Assembly: GCF_963576615.1 (NCBI RefSeq)
Contig: NC_088711.1
Span: 25,390,182-25,454,181 of the forward strand
DNA from: Watersipora subatra
Lineage: Eukaryota; Bryozoa; Gymnolaemata; Cheilostomatida; Watersiporidae
Direction of reading: 5' to 3'
DNA: 64,000 bases
Shown piece by piece: positions 25,340 through 38,033 of the stretch. Below the pieces are notes generated by a model. The model ran no database searches, had not been told where the DNA came from, and saw nothing but the letters and a program-made list of their open reading frames with translations. Position 1 is the first letter of the stretch. Each line of letters begins with the position of its first letter. A program made the position numbers and the translations under genes.

Positions 25340-25650
25340 ACATTAAATATCAGATACGTTAACAATGTTAACCGTAATGACTATAGTTACCTACAATAAC
25401 TTTGGTGCAGTTTGTGGCTATCATCTGCAAAAAAATGTGACATTACAATGTACTACACGCAGAGTTCTTACCTTCGAGACAGACGTGCAACATAAACGAT
25501 GAATCTAACTTAAATGAATCTAGCTTACTAAACACATACCTAAAGAGAGTTTTAGTATGTACTTTAATAAACTTCAAACCTTCAACTAAAATGTTATTAC
25601 TTATCTGTTAGCTAATCAGTTTTAACCATGAAAATTAACGCTGAACTGAG
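25340..25650. mobile_element. Fragment of the same Tigger-like interior
   Basis: Contains GACTATAGTTAC, GTTCTTACCTTCGAGACAG and TTAGCTTACTAAACACATAC in the same order and orientation as the 39.2-kb element. Its ends were not found. Confidence 0.5.
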
Positions 25651-25892
25651 ATAACAGCAAAATAGCATACCAACATTTTTGTTATTTCGTCGTAATCTGT
25701 ACAAAAAACGCCAAATTTTAATTTCGAGAGAAATCATTGTTGATTCGTATGGTGAAGACAGAAAAGCAATGTGTTTAATAGTTGGTCAAGGGCATTGTTA
25801 CCCATGGGCGCAATGTATCAATTAATACATCATTTAGCGTTTGCAATCGAGAAAAGGGTATACGGTATATGATAATGACGATAGAATTGTAA

Positions 25893-26068
25893 GGACTGTG
25901 TAGCTCAGTGGTTAAATTCGTGGTTAGAAACATGTGGTTGCGATCTCTGTGAGTTCATATCCAGTACGAAGCAAACTTTTCATTCCAATATTTCAATACC
26001 TGTAGCTAGACAGATCGAATCGTAGACCAAATCACAGACAGACACTGATATATACAGTATATATAGGT
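25893..26068 (+). mobile_element. tRNA-derived SINE
   Basis: tRNA-like head GTGTAGCTCAGTGGTTAAAT (A box) and GAGTTCATATCC (B box), then a short body and the tail CAGACAGACACTGATATATA. Intact tRNA stems are not formed, so this is not a functional tRNA gene. Confidence 0.55.
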
Positions 26069-26355
26069 CCTTACTTTCAAGCAAGAGCTCCTTTTCTTGA
26101 CAGAGGCTGATTTCAAATCGCAATATTCAGCAGCAAACATTAATTAGTGCTAAACTAAACTAGCGTTAAAACTTTAGAGCCTTTGTCTATTGATAGTAAG
26201 TTAAGTGCATATATTTTTTACCTTCACTAACTGGCTAATGCTTCTAGAAGACACTAATGTAGCACCATCATACTTAGAGTCTGCCGTGGGAACAGCCTTT
26301 TACATAATCCGACTGCATTAAAAACTGAAGCTGCAGGCGCATAATAATATACATA

Positions 26356-27196
26356 CAGTACACCCTCAGGATACGATCACCCTGATATATGATTTTTTCA
26401 CCTTACGAAGTGGAACATGATGATTTTTTTACCTCGCCATATGAATCTTATTTCACTATACGAATTCAACAAAATAACAAAGACCCCGAAATGTTTATGG
26501 CCGAAAATATTTTCACAACACCTGAAAGAGACACGATAACGATGTGTAAAACAATAATATTTTTTCTTTTAAACCAGTAACAAAGTTGGAGTTGCGATAC
26601 TTCAAACAGAAGGTTTGTTGGTCAGACAACTTCTCGTAACCTGTTAACAAAAAACCACTTCATAATAAAGCCAACATCGTTTGGCCTTCTTTGCCAAATT
26701 AGGTAGAAAAAGGTTTACAACAGGCCCGCTAAAACTTATACTGAAAGCAAAGACAGAAACTGATAAGTGATAAAATTTTAGTGATAAAAAGTTTAAGTAC
26801 AAAATAGTTAAAAATACATACTAAAACTTAGCTTCAAGTGTGTCTTTGTTTAGTAAGCCTTATTTAAGATGAATTCAAGGTGCGTGTTATATGTACGTCT
26901 GTCTTGAAGGTAAGAACTCCCTATGGTAGATTATAGTGTTATATTTTATTGCAGATCATAACCACTAAATACAATAAAGTTACTGTAGGTAACTATAGTT
27001 ACTAAAGCTAATATACTACTTTGTTACTAATTTATAATATGTACAGCACTTATACAAATATAAAATCTTGATGATTTTTACCAAGGGATATTTGCATCAT
27101 ACAATTATCATGGTTTCTATACCACTACATACAATTTTTTTCGCTATACGATGGCAACCCTGGAACGGATCAAAATCCTACACTGAGGGTGCACGG
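26356..27196. mobile_element. Tigger/pogo-like non-autonomous TIR element, second subfamily
   Basis: TA target duplication on both sides. Left end CAGTACACCCTCAGG, right end (reverse complement) CCGTGCACCCTCAG. 841 bp. The interior block around 26800-27010 (TTTTATTGCAGATCATAAC) matches the 23.3-kb element in the same orientation and the 39.2-kb element in reverse. Confidence 0.6.
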
Positions 27197-28507
27197 TACT
27201 TTGATTTTGAACTAAGCAAGTTCAATTGCGCTTTTTGGTATAGTAGAAAATTACAGCTTCAGCTTAGATCGGTGTTACTGTGTACGTGCTAATTCACAAG
27301 TATTCTGTGTAGAAAAAAGATTACCAACAGGCTCAAATGCTCATAAAGCCAAAAGTGAGGTCTAGTGTTGAATATGATGCGAGTTTCTGCAAGGTCTGTC
27401 ACAAACAAACAGCTTCAATGCTGGCACAAGTACAACTGCCTTCATGTAGCGATTCCAAAGTTATACCGAAAGGCTAAAGAATGAATAGCACAATATAGAA
27501 CACCTCAGAACTGATCTTACAACCAAATACACGAGTCGAATACCTTAGGATAGGCAGTAATTAGCATGAGTCCAAGCGGAGACTAAAAAGAATATTTAAA
27601 AATCTTGATACTAACTTTCATAATCCATATCAGGAAAGTCAGACATTCAAGCTGATGTGACCTAGCCAGAAAACGTTATCTTTTTGAATAACGTTACAAA
27701 AAGCTAGCATGCGGATTCACAGCTGAGGGTCATAGATTCATCCGAAAACAAACTGTTAACCATACAAACATCATTTTTGATAACACGTCAGTAACATGGC
27801 TCTGTAAGTTATTTAAGACCCAACACTGAAGTACTTCAGCATGTATAATGATTTATGACAATGTTTTTCATTGAAGTTTTAATGCTTTACTAAATTTATC
27901 TAGCGAAATATGCTAAGACATGCATGAAATAACTTTTCGAGGCATCGACTTGAATCAGTTTTAGACATACAGAAGTGCTTTGATGTCACGAAGAACCATA
28001 AAATAAAAAAGGATTATACTAGTATAGGAAGAATTACAGAAATATAGTGTAGCATATTACTATTATTGTATGTATTGAAAGCTTGCATGTTTGCAGATCC
28101 ACTAAAAATTTAAGTGTACTCAATTTGGAAAGATTAAGGTTGTCCTTAGTCTACTCTGTCAAAGTACATTCCCCCGATCTTATTATAATACTTTCAAAAT
28201 GCATTTTACTATTTATAGAATCAGCTCTTGAAACACTATGTATGAAATGTTATATTATGTCACTGTTTTATTACGGCTTTTGACTTTCTGAAAGTTCTTA
28301 TTAGAATTGTTCACCAAGAAACATTTACAGCGGTCAGTCATTTATGTGAGTTTATAGCAAATGAAGATTTTTAGCCTTATATTAGGAATAAACAAATTAG
28401 TCTGTTTTGAACATGCTCTATGCAATGAATGTGCCTAGTCATAAAGGCCCTAAAAATCAGCGATACATTTAGGGATTAAACAATACTATGACTTTTATGC
28501 TTGACGG
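27197..28507. other. Intergenic, nothing recognised
   Basis: No coding similarity, repeat array or RNA gene was identified between the Tigger-like and piggyBac-like elements. Confidence 0.4.
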
Positions 28508-29969
28508 TTAATCCTTTCGATGCCGTAGACGCATAAATGCGTTTTCTATGGTCGGGTGCCGTAGACGCATAATTGCAACTTTCCCAGCGATTGCGTAGTA
28601 AACTTCATTTGATTATTCGTTGACAACATAACCCACGGTCTTTAAACCATAACTGCCACGAACAACTTTTATCATATTTACTAGGTAAATCAGACATGCT
28701 GATTCCGATTTTGTAATCAAAATAAAGATTAGGCCACTAACTTTCAGAGTAATGAAGAACTTTTTATAGCGTTTTAATATCGGTCTCGAAAACAACACGA
28801 TCGGCATAACAAGCTCCGCCCATAAATACTTGACGTAACCTAGCTTTTTAGGAACAGAAGTTACGTAGGGATGTTTAGACCGATTTAGAATAATAGAGAT
28901 GGGTGTTTTAAAATCCATTAATATCTAAATTCAGCCTTAAAAATAATATCAGTCTTTTCTGAAAGGTAGATAAGCTATTTAGCATTGCATATTTAAAAAG
29001 CGCAATAACAACGCTAGCTCGTGATAAAACTGCGCTTTTTGAGCTCATTTTTCTCGGCGTCCAGCCCATTTAAACGTCATGTAACAAGCTGCGAGCAATT
29101 TTAAATAGTTTATATCCGTTTCATAAAAAACTGAAACTATTTTACAGGCTGGATTTAGATAATAATGGGTTTTAAGACACCCATCTCTATTATTCTAAAT
29201 CGGACTAAACATTCCCAACTTCCGTTTCTGAAAAAGCTAGGTTTCGTCACATATTTATGGGCGGAGCTTGTAATGCCGATTGTGTTGTTTTTGAAACGGA
29301 TATTGAAATGCTTTAAAAACGCTTAAATGACTTTGAAGGTTAGTGGACTAATCTTTATTTTGAGTACAAAATCGGAATCAGCGTGTCTGATTTACCTAAA
29401 AAATACGATAAAAGTTGTTCGTGACAGTTATGGTTTAAGACATTCATGATATTGACAACGTTGTCCGAAGATATCTCTATAAAATTTGCCTAAAGTAACG
29501 AAGCAATTTTAAACTTTTGTTTGAGAACTACTTACCTAAAACGAACAATTTTTGTGTAAGCTTTGCTAAGCACCGCACGAGTCAGAAAACAGGTAATTAC
29601 TTATGTTGATCACGTTATAGCCAATTTAGATCTTTGTGATTATACAGATAATTAAAGTAGCAGCAGTGACTCTGATAGTGGTGAAAGCAATAGTTTTGTA
29701 AGAGTAAGGAACATTGTGGAGGACCGTCTTAGCGATCGCTTCGCATAGCTTTATCATCGCACAAAGTATGGATACAAAATTTTTTTTGCATAGCAGTGTT
29801 AGATAAAATGTTGGCAAAATAAAATATGCTACAAAAAATGTTCTAGATAGAGTTTGAAATTGAAAAAATATTGTATACATATCATGAAGCAATATTAGCA
29901 ATTTTCGGTAAAATGGCTGGCACTAGGCCGATAGCTAAATTTGTACATGGATGGCACTGAAAGGGTTAA
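28508..29969. mobile_element. piggyBac-like foldback element with long internal inverted repeats
   Basis: Flanked by TTAA on both sides (28508-28511 and 29966-29969). The ends are inverted: left TTAA-TCCTTTCGATGCC, right (reverse complement) TTAA-CCCTTTCAGTGCC, the piggyBac pattern. Inside, about 28619-28935 and 29147-29457 are long inverted repeats (arms near 300 bp, with mismatches) around a spacer of roughly 200 bp. No transposase was recognised, so it is probably non-autonomous. Confidence 0.65.
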
Positions 29970-32224
29970 TACAGCGCATGAGTCTATATTTTTTAGTGTA
30001 TTACAGCGTCTTGCACCAATGTGCTCATTTCAGCAAAAGTCTTTTTCAATACAAACAGTAACGTGCCTAAGACTCAACCTTATTTGAAGCACCTACCATA
30101 GGCATCTAATTACCACAATGTTTTGTATGATAGTTAATAGCTCTGAATGCATTATGTAGATGTATGTTTTGCCTTTTATCAAGGTGAATGATTTCAAAAC
30201 ACTAAATAATAATTTGTTGCTCAAAATCTCATTTTTAGAATAGGCATTACTATTTCACAATTACAAATAGGCGGCGGGAACGACTGGTTGATGGCATATT
30301 AAAAAATCATGGTGTCAAGAAATTAAGTTTTTTTCAAGTCAAGGTACTTTTTATCAATCGTTTTAAAACTCTGCTTTTTCACACTTTGTTTTTTTTCTGC
30401 AACTTTTCAACCAATTTTCCTTCACCTTGCTATTTTACATTTGGCTTTATATTTACCCCTCCCTTAAGTTAGACTAAATGAAACATTGACATGTTGGGTT
30501 AATTTATTGACAGTATGACCAGTACCATCAAATTTTCACATTAATTGACAGCTTTAAAAACTTATTACACTATAATATGATGAAGTTTGAATTCGCTAAA
30601 GTGAGAATCAAAAAGGTCTAAAGATGTTGTAATGCTGCTGTATGAAAGTGTTAGCAAAAGCAGGTAGCATAATGGAGAAACGCCTAAACACTGAAGAGAT
30701 ATGTAATACATATTGCAATGAACAAAAACACCTAGTAGACGACAACAGACAAGTAGTAAATACAGTCATCATATGCCCATTTACCAGCGAATTAAAAACC
30801 TGCAGTAGAAGTAACCCATGAGAAAAGAGACATCAATCGATGTGCCGGACAGCCATTAAAAAAATTAAACTTCTACCAGACACGACTAAAACAATTAGAG
30901 TTAGTTATCACTTCCAATCAGTAAACTCCCATGACGTACTTAAGACAAGTCTAGTCAACTGCTAACCCTCTGCAACATGAAGAACAGAACCTGAGTGTCT
31001 GAACACCTTCTTACAGGCTAACCGAGATATCTATATAAGATAACAGCTCCAATGACTCTGTCTCTCTCTTTTCCAAAAGCTTGCTGAGGCTCTCTTTCTC
31101 CTCTCTGCCTGCTAAGGCTCTTTCCTCTGCTTGTAAAGCTTCTCTTTCTCCCCTGCCTGTACAGTCTTTTACTGCACCACCTGCTACCCTCCTTCTCTTG
31201 CCTCTGCCAAGCCTCTCCTCCACTTGCCTACAGAGACTCTTTCCCCATCTTCATCTGAACTTCTTCTACTTTACTAACTCAATTGCTGAGCCTCCCTATC
31301 TATGGATCCTCGGTTGACTGTCGAGACTCGCAGCCGTACGACACCGAGCAAGAAAACTTGATGTTCGTTCGAGTAAGGGGGTAACTTTTATTGGCTATTT
31401 TAGGCTTTTGTGATTAATATTATTGTTTAGCATTTTTTTAGTTGTGTAGTTAGGTTGTTTGACATATAGAATAAAGAATTAACGTTTAGGCCTATTGGTA
31501 AATATCAGTATTGCTTACAAAAGGTTAAAATATTCACGAGTGCCTGAACCAGTAATAATAAAATTAGTTCACACAAGCTGAGCAAAAGTGCACAAACTAA
31601 ACATGGTCAAAATAGAATAAGATGAAAAGGAAATTCAACACTGATGCGTGTAGAATCGGATTAATTGTGTATAGGTTCTCCCTAAACACATATGGCAACG
31701 CTGTGGAAAGCGATTCATTCAGGTTGAATAATAATAATATCAAACCGATTAACACTACGAACATAATTTAGTACCTAACGTTTTGAAACGCTAGTCTACA
31801 ACAAGCTTGCAATTGACTTCCAGCAATGAGAACAGAACGTATTTTAAGTATGGTATGCAACCGTACACGCATCACATGATCGCGTAAAGCGAAAGCAAAA
31901 TGTTGTAAATATCCCCCAATCCGTTTTAATGACGTTCGAAGCATACAGGGAATGTATTGGCTAATTTCAGCTCACAGAACTGAATAACGATTTTATACTC
32001 CTGATTAACTCTATGATTAGCCCGCGTGGAAAGTTGGTCGTATGTATGCGGGAATAGGGCACTGCTAACATCCGAAAGCATGTGAAAAAAGTTTCCAGAA
32101 GCTTTGAAAACTATTTGGTATATGGCATATTTGTGCAGTACAACCCGTTAAAGGATTTCAAGATCTGTGTACTCAGCTCAGTGAGAAATAGCGTATTTAT
32201 CTTTTTTTTTCATTAGTGAAAGGA
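29970..32224. other. SURF6 upstream region
   Basis: Apart from the polypyrimidine tract, no gene is seen. 32201-32215 is a T-rich tract followed by AG, which could be the 3' splice site of a 5'-UTR intron of SURF6. Confidence 0.4.
31058..31270. repeat. Polypyrimidine tract of degenerate CTCTTTCTCC/CTGCCTG units
   Basis: About 210 bp strongly biased to C and T on the plus strand, about 950 bp upstream of SURF6. Units such as GCTCTCTTTCTCCTCTCTGC repeat imperfectly every 25-35 bp. Both strands stay open by composition only. Confidence 0.6.
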
Positions 32225-35200
32225 ATGCCTAATGATGAAAAAAGCTCGCTTTGTAGTAAAGATAGGGCAACAAAGTTGACGGCTACCAATCTGTATTTTA
32301 AAAACCTTATTGATTTGGTACCGCCTCAAGCGTATTTTGATGTCGAAAGCAAGGAAATTCTATCTAATCACAAGGTGTCGTGTGAAATTTCTCAAGCCAA
32401 TGGCAAAAAGTTGAAAACACACACAGACCGAAAGAACGAAAAGCACTTGAATAAGAAAGCGAAACTCAACCCAAAGACGCCAACCAAGACATCTGAACTT
32501 CAGCAGATACTTCCACAACTGAAGGAACAGACTGCTAATGTAGCGATTTCTAGCGATTTGCTTAGAAGCTCTACAGACAGTAGTGTTACGGTTAGCCAAC
32601 GTGGCGATAAACAGAAAGCACCACCCGCTTTGCACAGTAATCGAGTCGAGAATTGTAATGGTGATGTGGAGAACGCTGCTACAAAAGCGAAGTTAAAAAG
32701 AACCAAACAAGTGGCTAAACACTTGGACAACGCTGAAACTAATGAAGAAACAGCAACTGCTGTTTTAATAGACGCTAGTAATAGTTCTCCCGATGAAAAT
32801 TTTATTTTAACAGAAGCTGATAGCAGTGGCACAGTTTCTAAGCATTCCCCTGCTGGAACTGTTGATAAAAAATTACATCCTGATGAGTTACGTGAGAAAC
32901 TTCGAGCTCGAATACTGGAGCTCCAACAAAAGCGTCAAAAAGGTATGACAGCTGAAGAGTTTTTGGAAAGCAAGAAATTGCGGAGAAAACAGTCCAAATT
33001 TAAACTGAAACAAAAACGAAAAGAAGCAAAGAAGCTAAAACTGTCGATTGAAAAGCAAGCCAAAAATAATCAACAGAAGCTTAATGGTCTGTCCGAAGTA
33101 AAAGATGATGCCAAAGCGTCTGGAGCTAGTAGCATTGTCTTCAGTAAATTTGAGTTCTCTGAGCAATCCAAGAAGCCTAAAGAAAAAAAAATAAAAAAAC
33201 CCAAATCTTACAAAGAATTGTATGAAAAGGTTAGTTGTTTTAACACACTTCCTCAAGCTTTAAGGCTCAAAGTTTTTTTTAACTACATTGCTCGCTGTTA
33301 TTTACTGATGATTACAGCATGTTCTCTGAAGTTTTAAATGTTAAAATTCTTAAAAAAATATGGTGCAGCGACCCATTATGCTATATATAGTTCTGACTTT
33401 GTATTAATAAGGTTACAAAAGACAAAGCTCAATTGGAAGAGCTACATGAATCAAATCCAGATAAAGCCAAGAAAATGGCAGAGAAAAATGCTTGGAGAAA
33501 GGCTATGGACCAATCCAAAGGTGTCAAAGTAAGTGCGGCAATGCAAAATGGCGTCACTGTAATGACAAGACTTCGCGTTGGTCATTGACCTGTGTTACTG
33601 CTTTTACGCGAGCTTGATAGACGCATTATAAATTATTTCTCTAGGAAATAACTCTTCATTAAGGTAAACTTGTCTACCCTATCACCACTTTTTCATAATA
33701 TGTAGACTTTGCCATTGGTCCGTCTCCTTTGAATGAAAGAGCAAAGATGTTTTTAACTATATGAAAATCATTAGATTGAGTTATTGCTTTATTTTAGAAG
33801 GAACAAATAATCTTCAAAATAGCTAGTAAAACTTAAAAGATCAATGTCTTGTCTTACACGGAATGATACTCTATTACTTCACAACATAACTCATTTTATT
33901 AACCTTTCATTGCAATCTTAATAGGCCGATATAAATTCTGTAATGCCTAATTTTGTTATTTCTAAGATGGAATAAATACAAATTTTAGCTTATTACTTGT
34001 AGCCAGCTAGCTACAAGTAATAATCGAAAATTTGTAGCTCGTTTGTTGCTAGTTCGTTTTTGAGCTTTTAAGAGCTTGTAATCACATTTCCACATATTTG
34101 GCACCTACCACACAACAGAGTGAGACATGGTGAATCTTTTGATACCAAATAACTGTAATGTGAATTTTGTTGCAAGTCAACCTTTAACATGTATATTATT
34201 CTGTTACTAATTTTTAATGATGATTTTTACCAGGAGGTGATTGCATTAGATAACTACAGTGATTTTTATACCACTATGTACATCTATAGCCTAAGATATT
34301 TTCGCATGCGAAAACTGGCATGCCAATTTTCACACGCCAACACTGAAACGAACTAAAATCATATAATCGTATACCAAATAATTCTTCATTGTAATCGTCA
34401 CAAAACAGACTATATTTAGCCATTACTTGCTAATGATTTCACATTTAAACACCTTTCCATTTTTATTTCTCCTTCTAATTTTTTTCAACCGAACACTTCT
34501 TACAAGTTATAATTTAAAACTTTTCTTTTAATTTATATCAACTACACAAAACACTTCTCTCATGATATGTAGTTTGAAAGTGAAAATGGCAAATGTTGTT
34601 ATATGTTACATACAAATCAATTTTCTCTCCAGATACTTTTTTATTACCTGGGCAATGCCGGGTAGTACAGCTAGTTTATCTACTGTATAAATATAAATCT
34701 CAAAGTTTGTGTGTGATTCGGTATGTCCAGCTATAGCTATTAAAATCTTGGAATGAAGAATCTATTTAGCACAAGATTCAATCCCGGAACCTCCCATTTC
34801 CCAGACGATTTGCTAAACATTGAGCTACACGAGATTGATGAATTCAATGGACGATATATGTCGCTATGTGGGTGAAAAGACACATACCGGGCAGCGTTAC
34901 GTCGCAATGTCATTTTATGCTTGCTCTCATGGCTCTTATTAGTAAGTTTAGCAACACTAGCTTATTTAAATTAGCCATTGGCAATGTGCCAGGCTATTGG
35001 CAAGTGGCAGGCAACTATGGTACCTGTCACTGTTTATAAGCTAATTTTTAATACTCGTGCAACACCGGCCATTCTGCTAGTCTACATATAAATCTAAGTG
35101 TTTGCTTGTCTGTGGTATGTCCAGTCGACAGCGATTGGTTAAAATACACACGCTTGCAGAGCTTGAACTACTAGAAGCAAACTACTAGAAGCAAACTACT

Positions 35201-36848
35201 AGAAGCAAACTACTAGAAGCACGCTTGAACTACTAGGAGAAAATGCCCTTATTTTCCCATTGGGCTCTTTATTATCCATGCAACACCGGGCATTCAACTA
35301 CTAACAATATAATCATATTTCATTTTCCAGCGATGGTTTTGAAACTAGAAAAAAATATTTTGGCGACAACCCTCGCATTGCAAACTAAGCTGCGACATAA
35401 AGAGATTTTTTTCTCGAAACATAGTCATATGAAATATGATGTCAATGCAGGCGATTAACCAATGCATGAACACCAGACTAAAGCCCCTCTATTGGCGGCC
35501 ATTGTAAAACATTTTCTCCATCTAGTTGCCAGGCTACATGTTTTGGTTACCGAACATGGCAAATAATTATTATACAAGGTCAAAGGTCAACTTTTATCTC
35601 TTTGGCTATCGAATTACAGCAATCGTTTTGTCAAGTGTGCTAGCAAAAATTCTAATAGATTTAAAATTTTGTCAATAAAAATTAGCTATTCTCCAAGGTC
35701 ATCTGTTTAAAACATTTAACGCAAGCTCTGCTTTCATTATTAAGGATTTTGAATGGACTATTTTTTAGATAATCTAGCTCTAAAAATGGGGAATTATAGT
35801 ATAATTAATATATAATAATATATCATATAGTATATAATAATAGTATAATTAATTATATAGCTTAGCAGCCGTTTCCTGTCAATATTTGCAACAATATTTG
35901 CAAAGATCGCTAATTTTTGTTTGTTCGTTTTCACGATTTGAAAATGTTGTTTAAACCAGGGCTTTTGTCAAAATTACTCAAAAATATTCAAAAAATACAT
36001 CTCTTACTATAGATGTTATATTTGTGCTGTCAGGTAACCACTAAAACAAAATATTCAACCTTCAAATGCTTAGCACACGCTCAATGTGCATGCCGACTTC
36101 CAGTGTTTGTATTGTTGCATTTTGGTTTATTAATCAATTTGAAGATCAGTATTGTGAACAGTTACTCAATCGTTGCCAAATGATTTCACATCCAAGCTCT
36201 AGTTTATGATCGATTTTCTTCAGCTATGAAGTTTTTGTTCAAGTCACTCAATAATTTTTACCATTTTATTACAGCCTTCCTTTGACCAAACAGCATTGAA
36301 ATTGTTTGTTGTCAGTTTAGTTAAGTGCTGGCAACTGCTTATTATACACCATTTAGCTATTATTTCTTTTACCTTTTATTATATTTTCCTCTTTCTTTGA
36401 TTCAATCCGTTCAACAAACAATGTTGTAAGTTTTGCTGTATTTCCTTGATAGTTAAGATGTGCTGAGTTACGCTGTATATTTCAAATGTTGTATAAATTA
36501 CCGTATCTAGTTTGTCAAACACCTGAGATTAACACGCGATGGGAACTCTTCTGATATGTAGTTGTTTTTTCATAAGTTTTGACTCAGCCAACCTTTTCTC
36601 CTACAAGCTTTGATCACAAATTATAGGTTAAAGATAATCCTGAGTTGATCAAGAGGAGTATGAAGAGGGAAGAAAAATTGAAACAGCGGTCACAGAAGAA
36701 ATGGGAAGAGAGGAAGGCGTCTGTTGCAGATCAGCAGCAAAAGCGACAAGATAAGCGAAAGAAAAACATTCTTGCTAAAAAGCAAACAAAGTCTGATAGA
36801 AAAATAAAACTCGCTAAGAAAAAAGGTCGGATTGTTTCAGGGTTTTAA
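32225..36848 (+). CDS. SURF6: SURF6-like nucleolar ribosome-biogenesis protein, 3 exons
   Basis: SURF6/Rrp14 family protein, a nucleolar RNA-binding factor for pre-rRNA processing and ribosome assembly. Exons 32225-33229, 33412-33528 and 36627-36848 are all phase 0 with GT-AG borders and give 447 aa. The N terminus has YFKNLIDLVPPQAYF, which resembles the family's N-terminal motif. A long acidic/basic low-complexity middle contains HPDELREKLRARILELQQKR (about 219-238). The conserved C-terminal SURF6 domain begins at PKSYKELYEK (326-335), continues over exon 2 (KAWRKAM-like block with GVK) and ends in a Lys/Arg-rich tail (NPELIKRSMKREEKLKQR to KKKGRIVSGF). The start is the first ATG after an in-frame TAG at 32189. 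A pyrimidine tract plus AG just before it also allows an upstream non-coding exon. Intron 2 is 3.1 kb and filled with SINE-type repeats. Confidence 0.93.
33990..34023. repeat. Palindrome in SURF6 intron 2
   Basis: TTATTACTTGTAGC and GCTACAAGTAATAA form a perfect 14-bp inverted repeat around CAGCTA. Confidence 0.65.
34676..35087 (-). mobile_element. Composite SINE-A copy in SURF6 intron 2
   Basis: On the minus strand a tRNA-like head (GTGTAGCTCAATG A-box, GGTTCCGGGATTGAATC B-box) spans about 34775-34835. The tail is at 34680-34745. The core ends near CGTGCAACACCGGCC (35055). Two further core/tail fragments lie at 34640-34676 and 35088-35310. Confidence 0.6.
35165..35221. repeat. 14-bp tandem repeat, 4 copies, in SURF6 intron 2
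   Basis: Unit AACTACTAGAAGCA, nearly perfect. Confidence 0.8.
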
Positions 36849-37501
36849 CTAACAACCGAGTATTACCTTGATTTGCTCTATTATGAAATTTTTCTATGAT
36901 CATTATGAACAGAGCTCATAAGTGTGCAACTTTGCACAAACAATTTTTACTCATCTACCATTTATGAAAAGGTAAGCCTTGTTTGAATGTAAATCAGATT
37001 GTAAATACATCGGATGATAAAGGGTCCATATTTATGTACCATTGGCATTCTCTTGCAAAAAACAACGTTTGGTTGGTAAATCAGTGACAAGCTAAATCAT
37101 TTTGTCAGCAACATCGACATGCTAGCAGACAGTTAAGTTCTCAGTTCATTTTATATTTGCTCGTCAATTATCAAAGCATCACTATTAGTTCTAGCTCTTT
37201 TGCCGATTTAGACGAGGAAGTGCATGGTAATCAAGGAGCTTTATGAATTTCCCTTGGATCAATCAGCCCAAACAGTGTTCTTCCACATGTTTGTTTAGAA
37301 TGAAAACATCTCATCTTTTGCCAAGTTAAGCCACTAAATTTGCAGTTTTAAATATGTGGCTCATCCTTGTGAATTTGTCCATGGTGTCTCATCAGTTTGC
37401 AGTTTGTTACAAGATGCTATGTACAGCTGCTTTGCTACTGGAGTCAATTAGAACATCTTACACGCAAATAGTTATTTCATAAGAATGTAGCTGGTCACAC
37501 A

Positions 37502-37507
37502 TTTATT
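37502..37507 (-). terminator. Candidate poly(A) signal of lamin
   Basis: AATAAA on the minus strand, about 530 nt after the lamin stop codon. I saw no closer canonical signal. If used, the lamin 3' UTR overlaps the predicted SURF6 3' end. Confidence 0.4.
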
Positions 37508-37588
37508 GTAAGATTTGTGTAAGGCTGGGCAAACAGGATCACATCAGCTAATCTTCTCAGATAGTAGATTTTCCTGCTATAAAATCAC

Positions 37589-37594
37589 AATAAA
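37589..37594 (+). terminator. Candidate poly(A) signal of SURF6
   Basis: AATAAA on the plus strand, about 740 nt after the SURF6 stop. It lies inside the predicted 3' UTR of the convergent lamin gene. Confidence 0.4.
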
Positions 37595-38033
37595 GACCAA
37601 ATACGCATGATTTGTGTTTGTGCTCGCAAAATATACAATAATTCCTAAAATCTAGAAAACCAACAATCCATTGCTAATAGAAAAGCGGTGTATAGAACAA
37701 TCTAAGTACAAATATTGTGAACAATCGTAAAAAGTGGCATTTGAATAGCATGTAAAAAGCTTATGTATAGAAACAGCAAAAGCTAGCGTATAGCGACATA
37801 ATCATTGTACATCTACATTTTAAGTCTGTATACATAGACATAGGATATAATAAATGTCTCAAAAGAAAACAGATCAGTCAAAGGCGTGCTAACGAGTAGC
37901 TGTAACAGAAAGAGCTGTTACGTGGCCATAGAGTGCCTGTGCGTAGATGGCAAGGACACATACTGTACATAGCTGAGAGGTAATCGATTATATGCATGTT
38001 TATAGAGGAGATCGTTTAGTACATCCAACACCC

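Noticed and set aside
25893-25965. tRNA-like sequence on the plus strand
   Set aside because: No complete cloverleaf; shares its downstream body and tail with other SINE copies.
28613-28918. 101-codon minus-strand frame as a gene
   Set aside because: It coincides with one arm of the foldback element, and its diverged partner arm does not keep the frame.
31011-31317. Open frames on both strands
   Set aside because: Product of polypyrimidine composition; no conserved residues or splice context.
32360-33256. Minus-strand frames opposite SURF6
   Set aside because: Shadows of the SURF6 exon 1 coding sequence.
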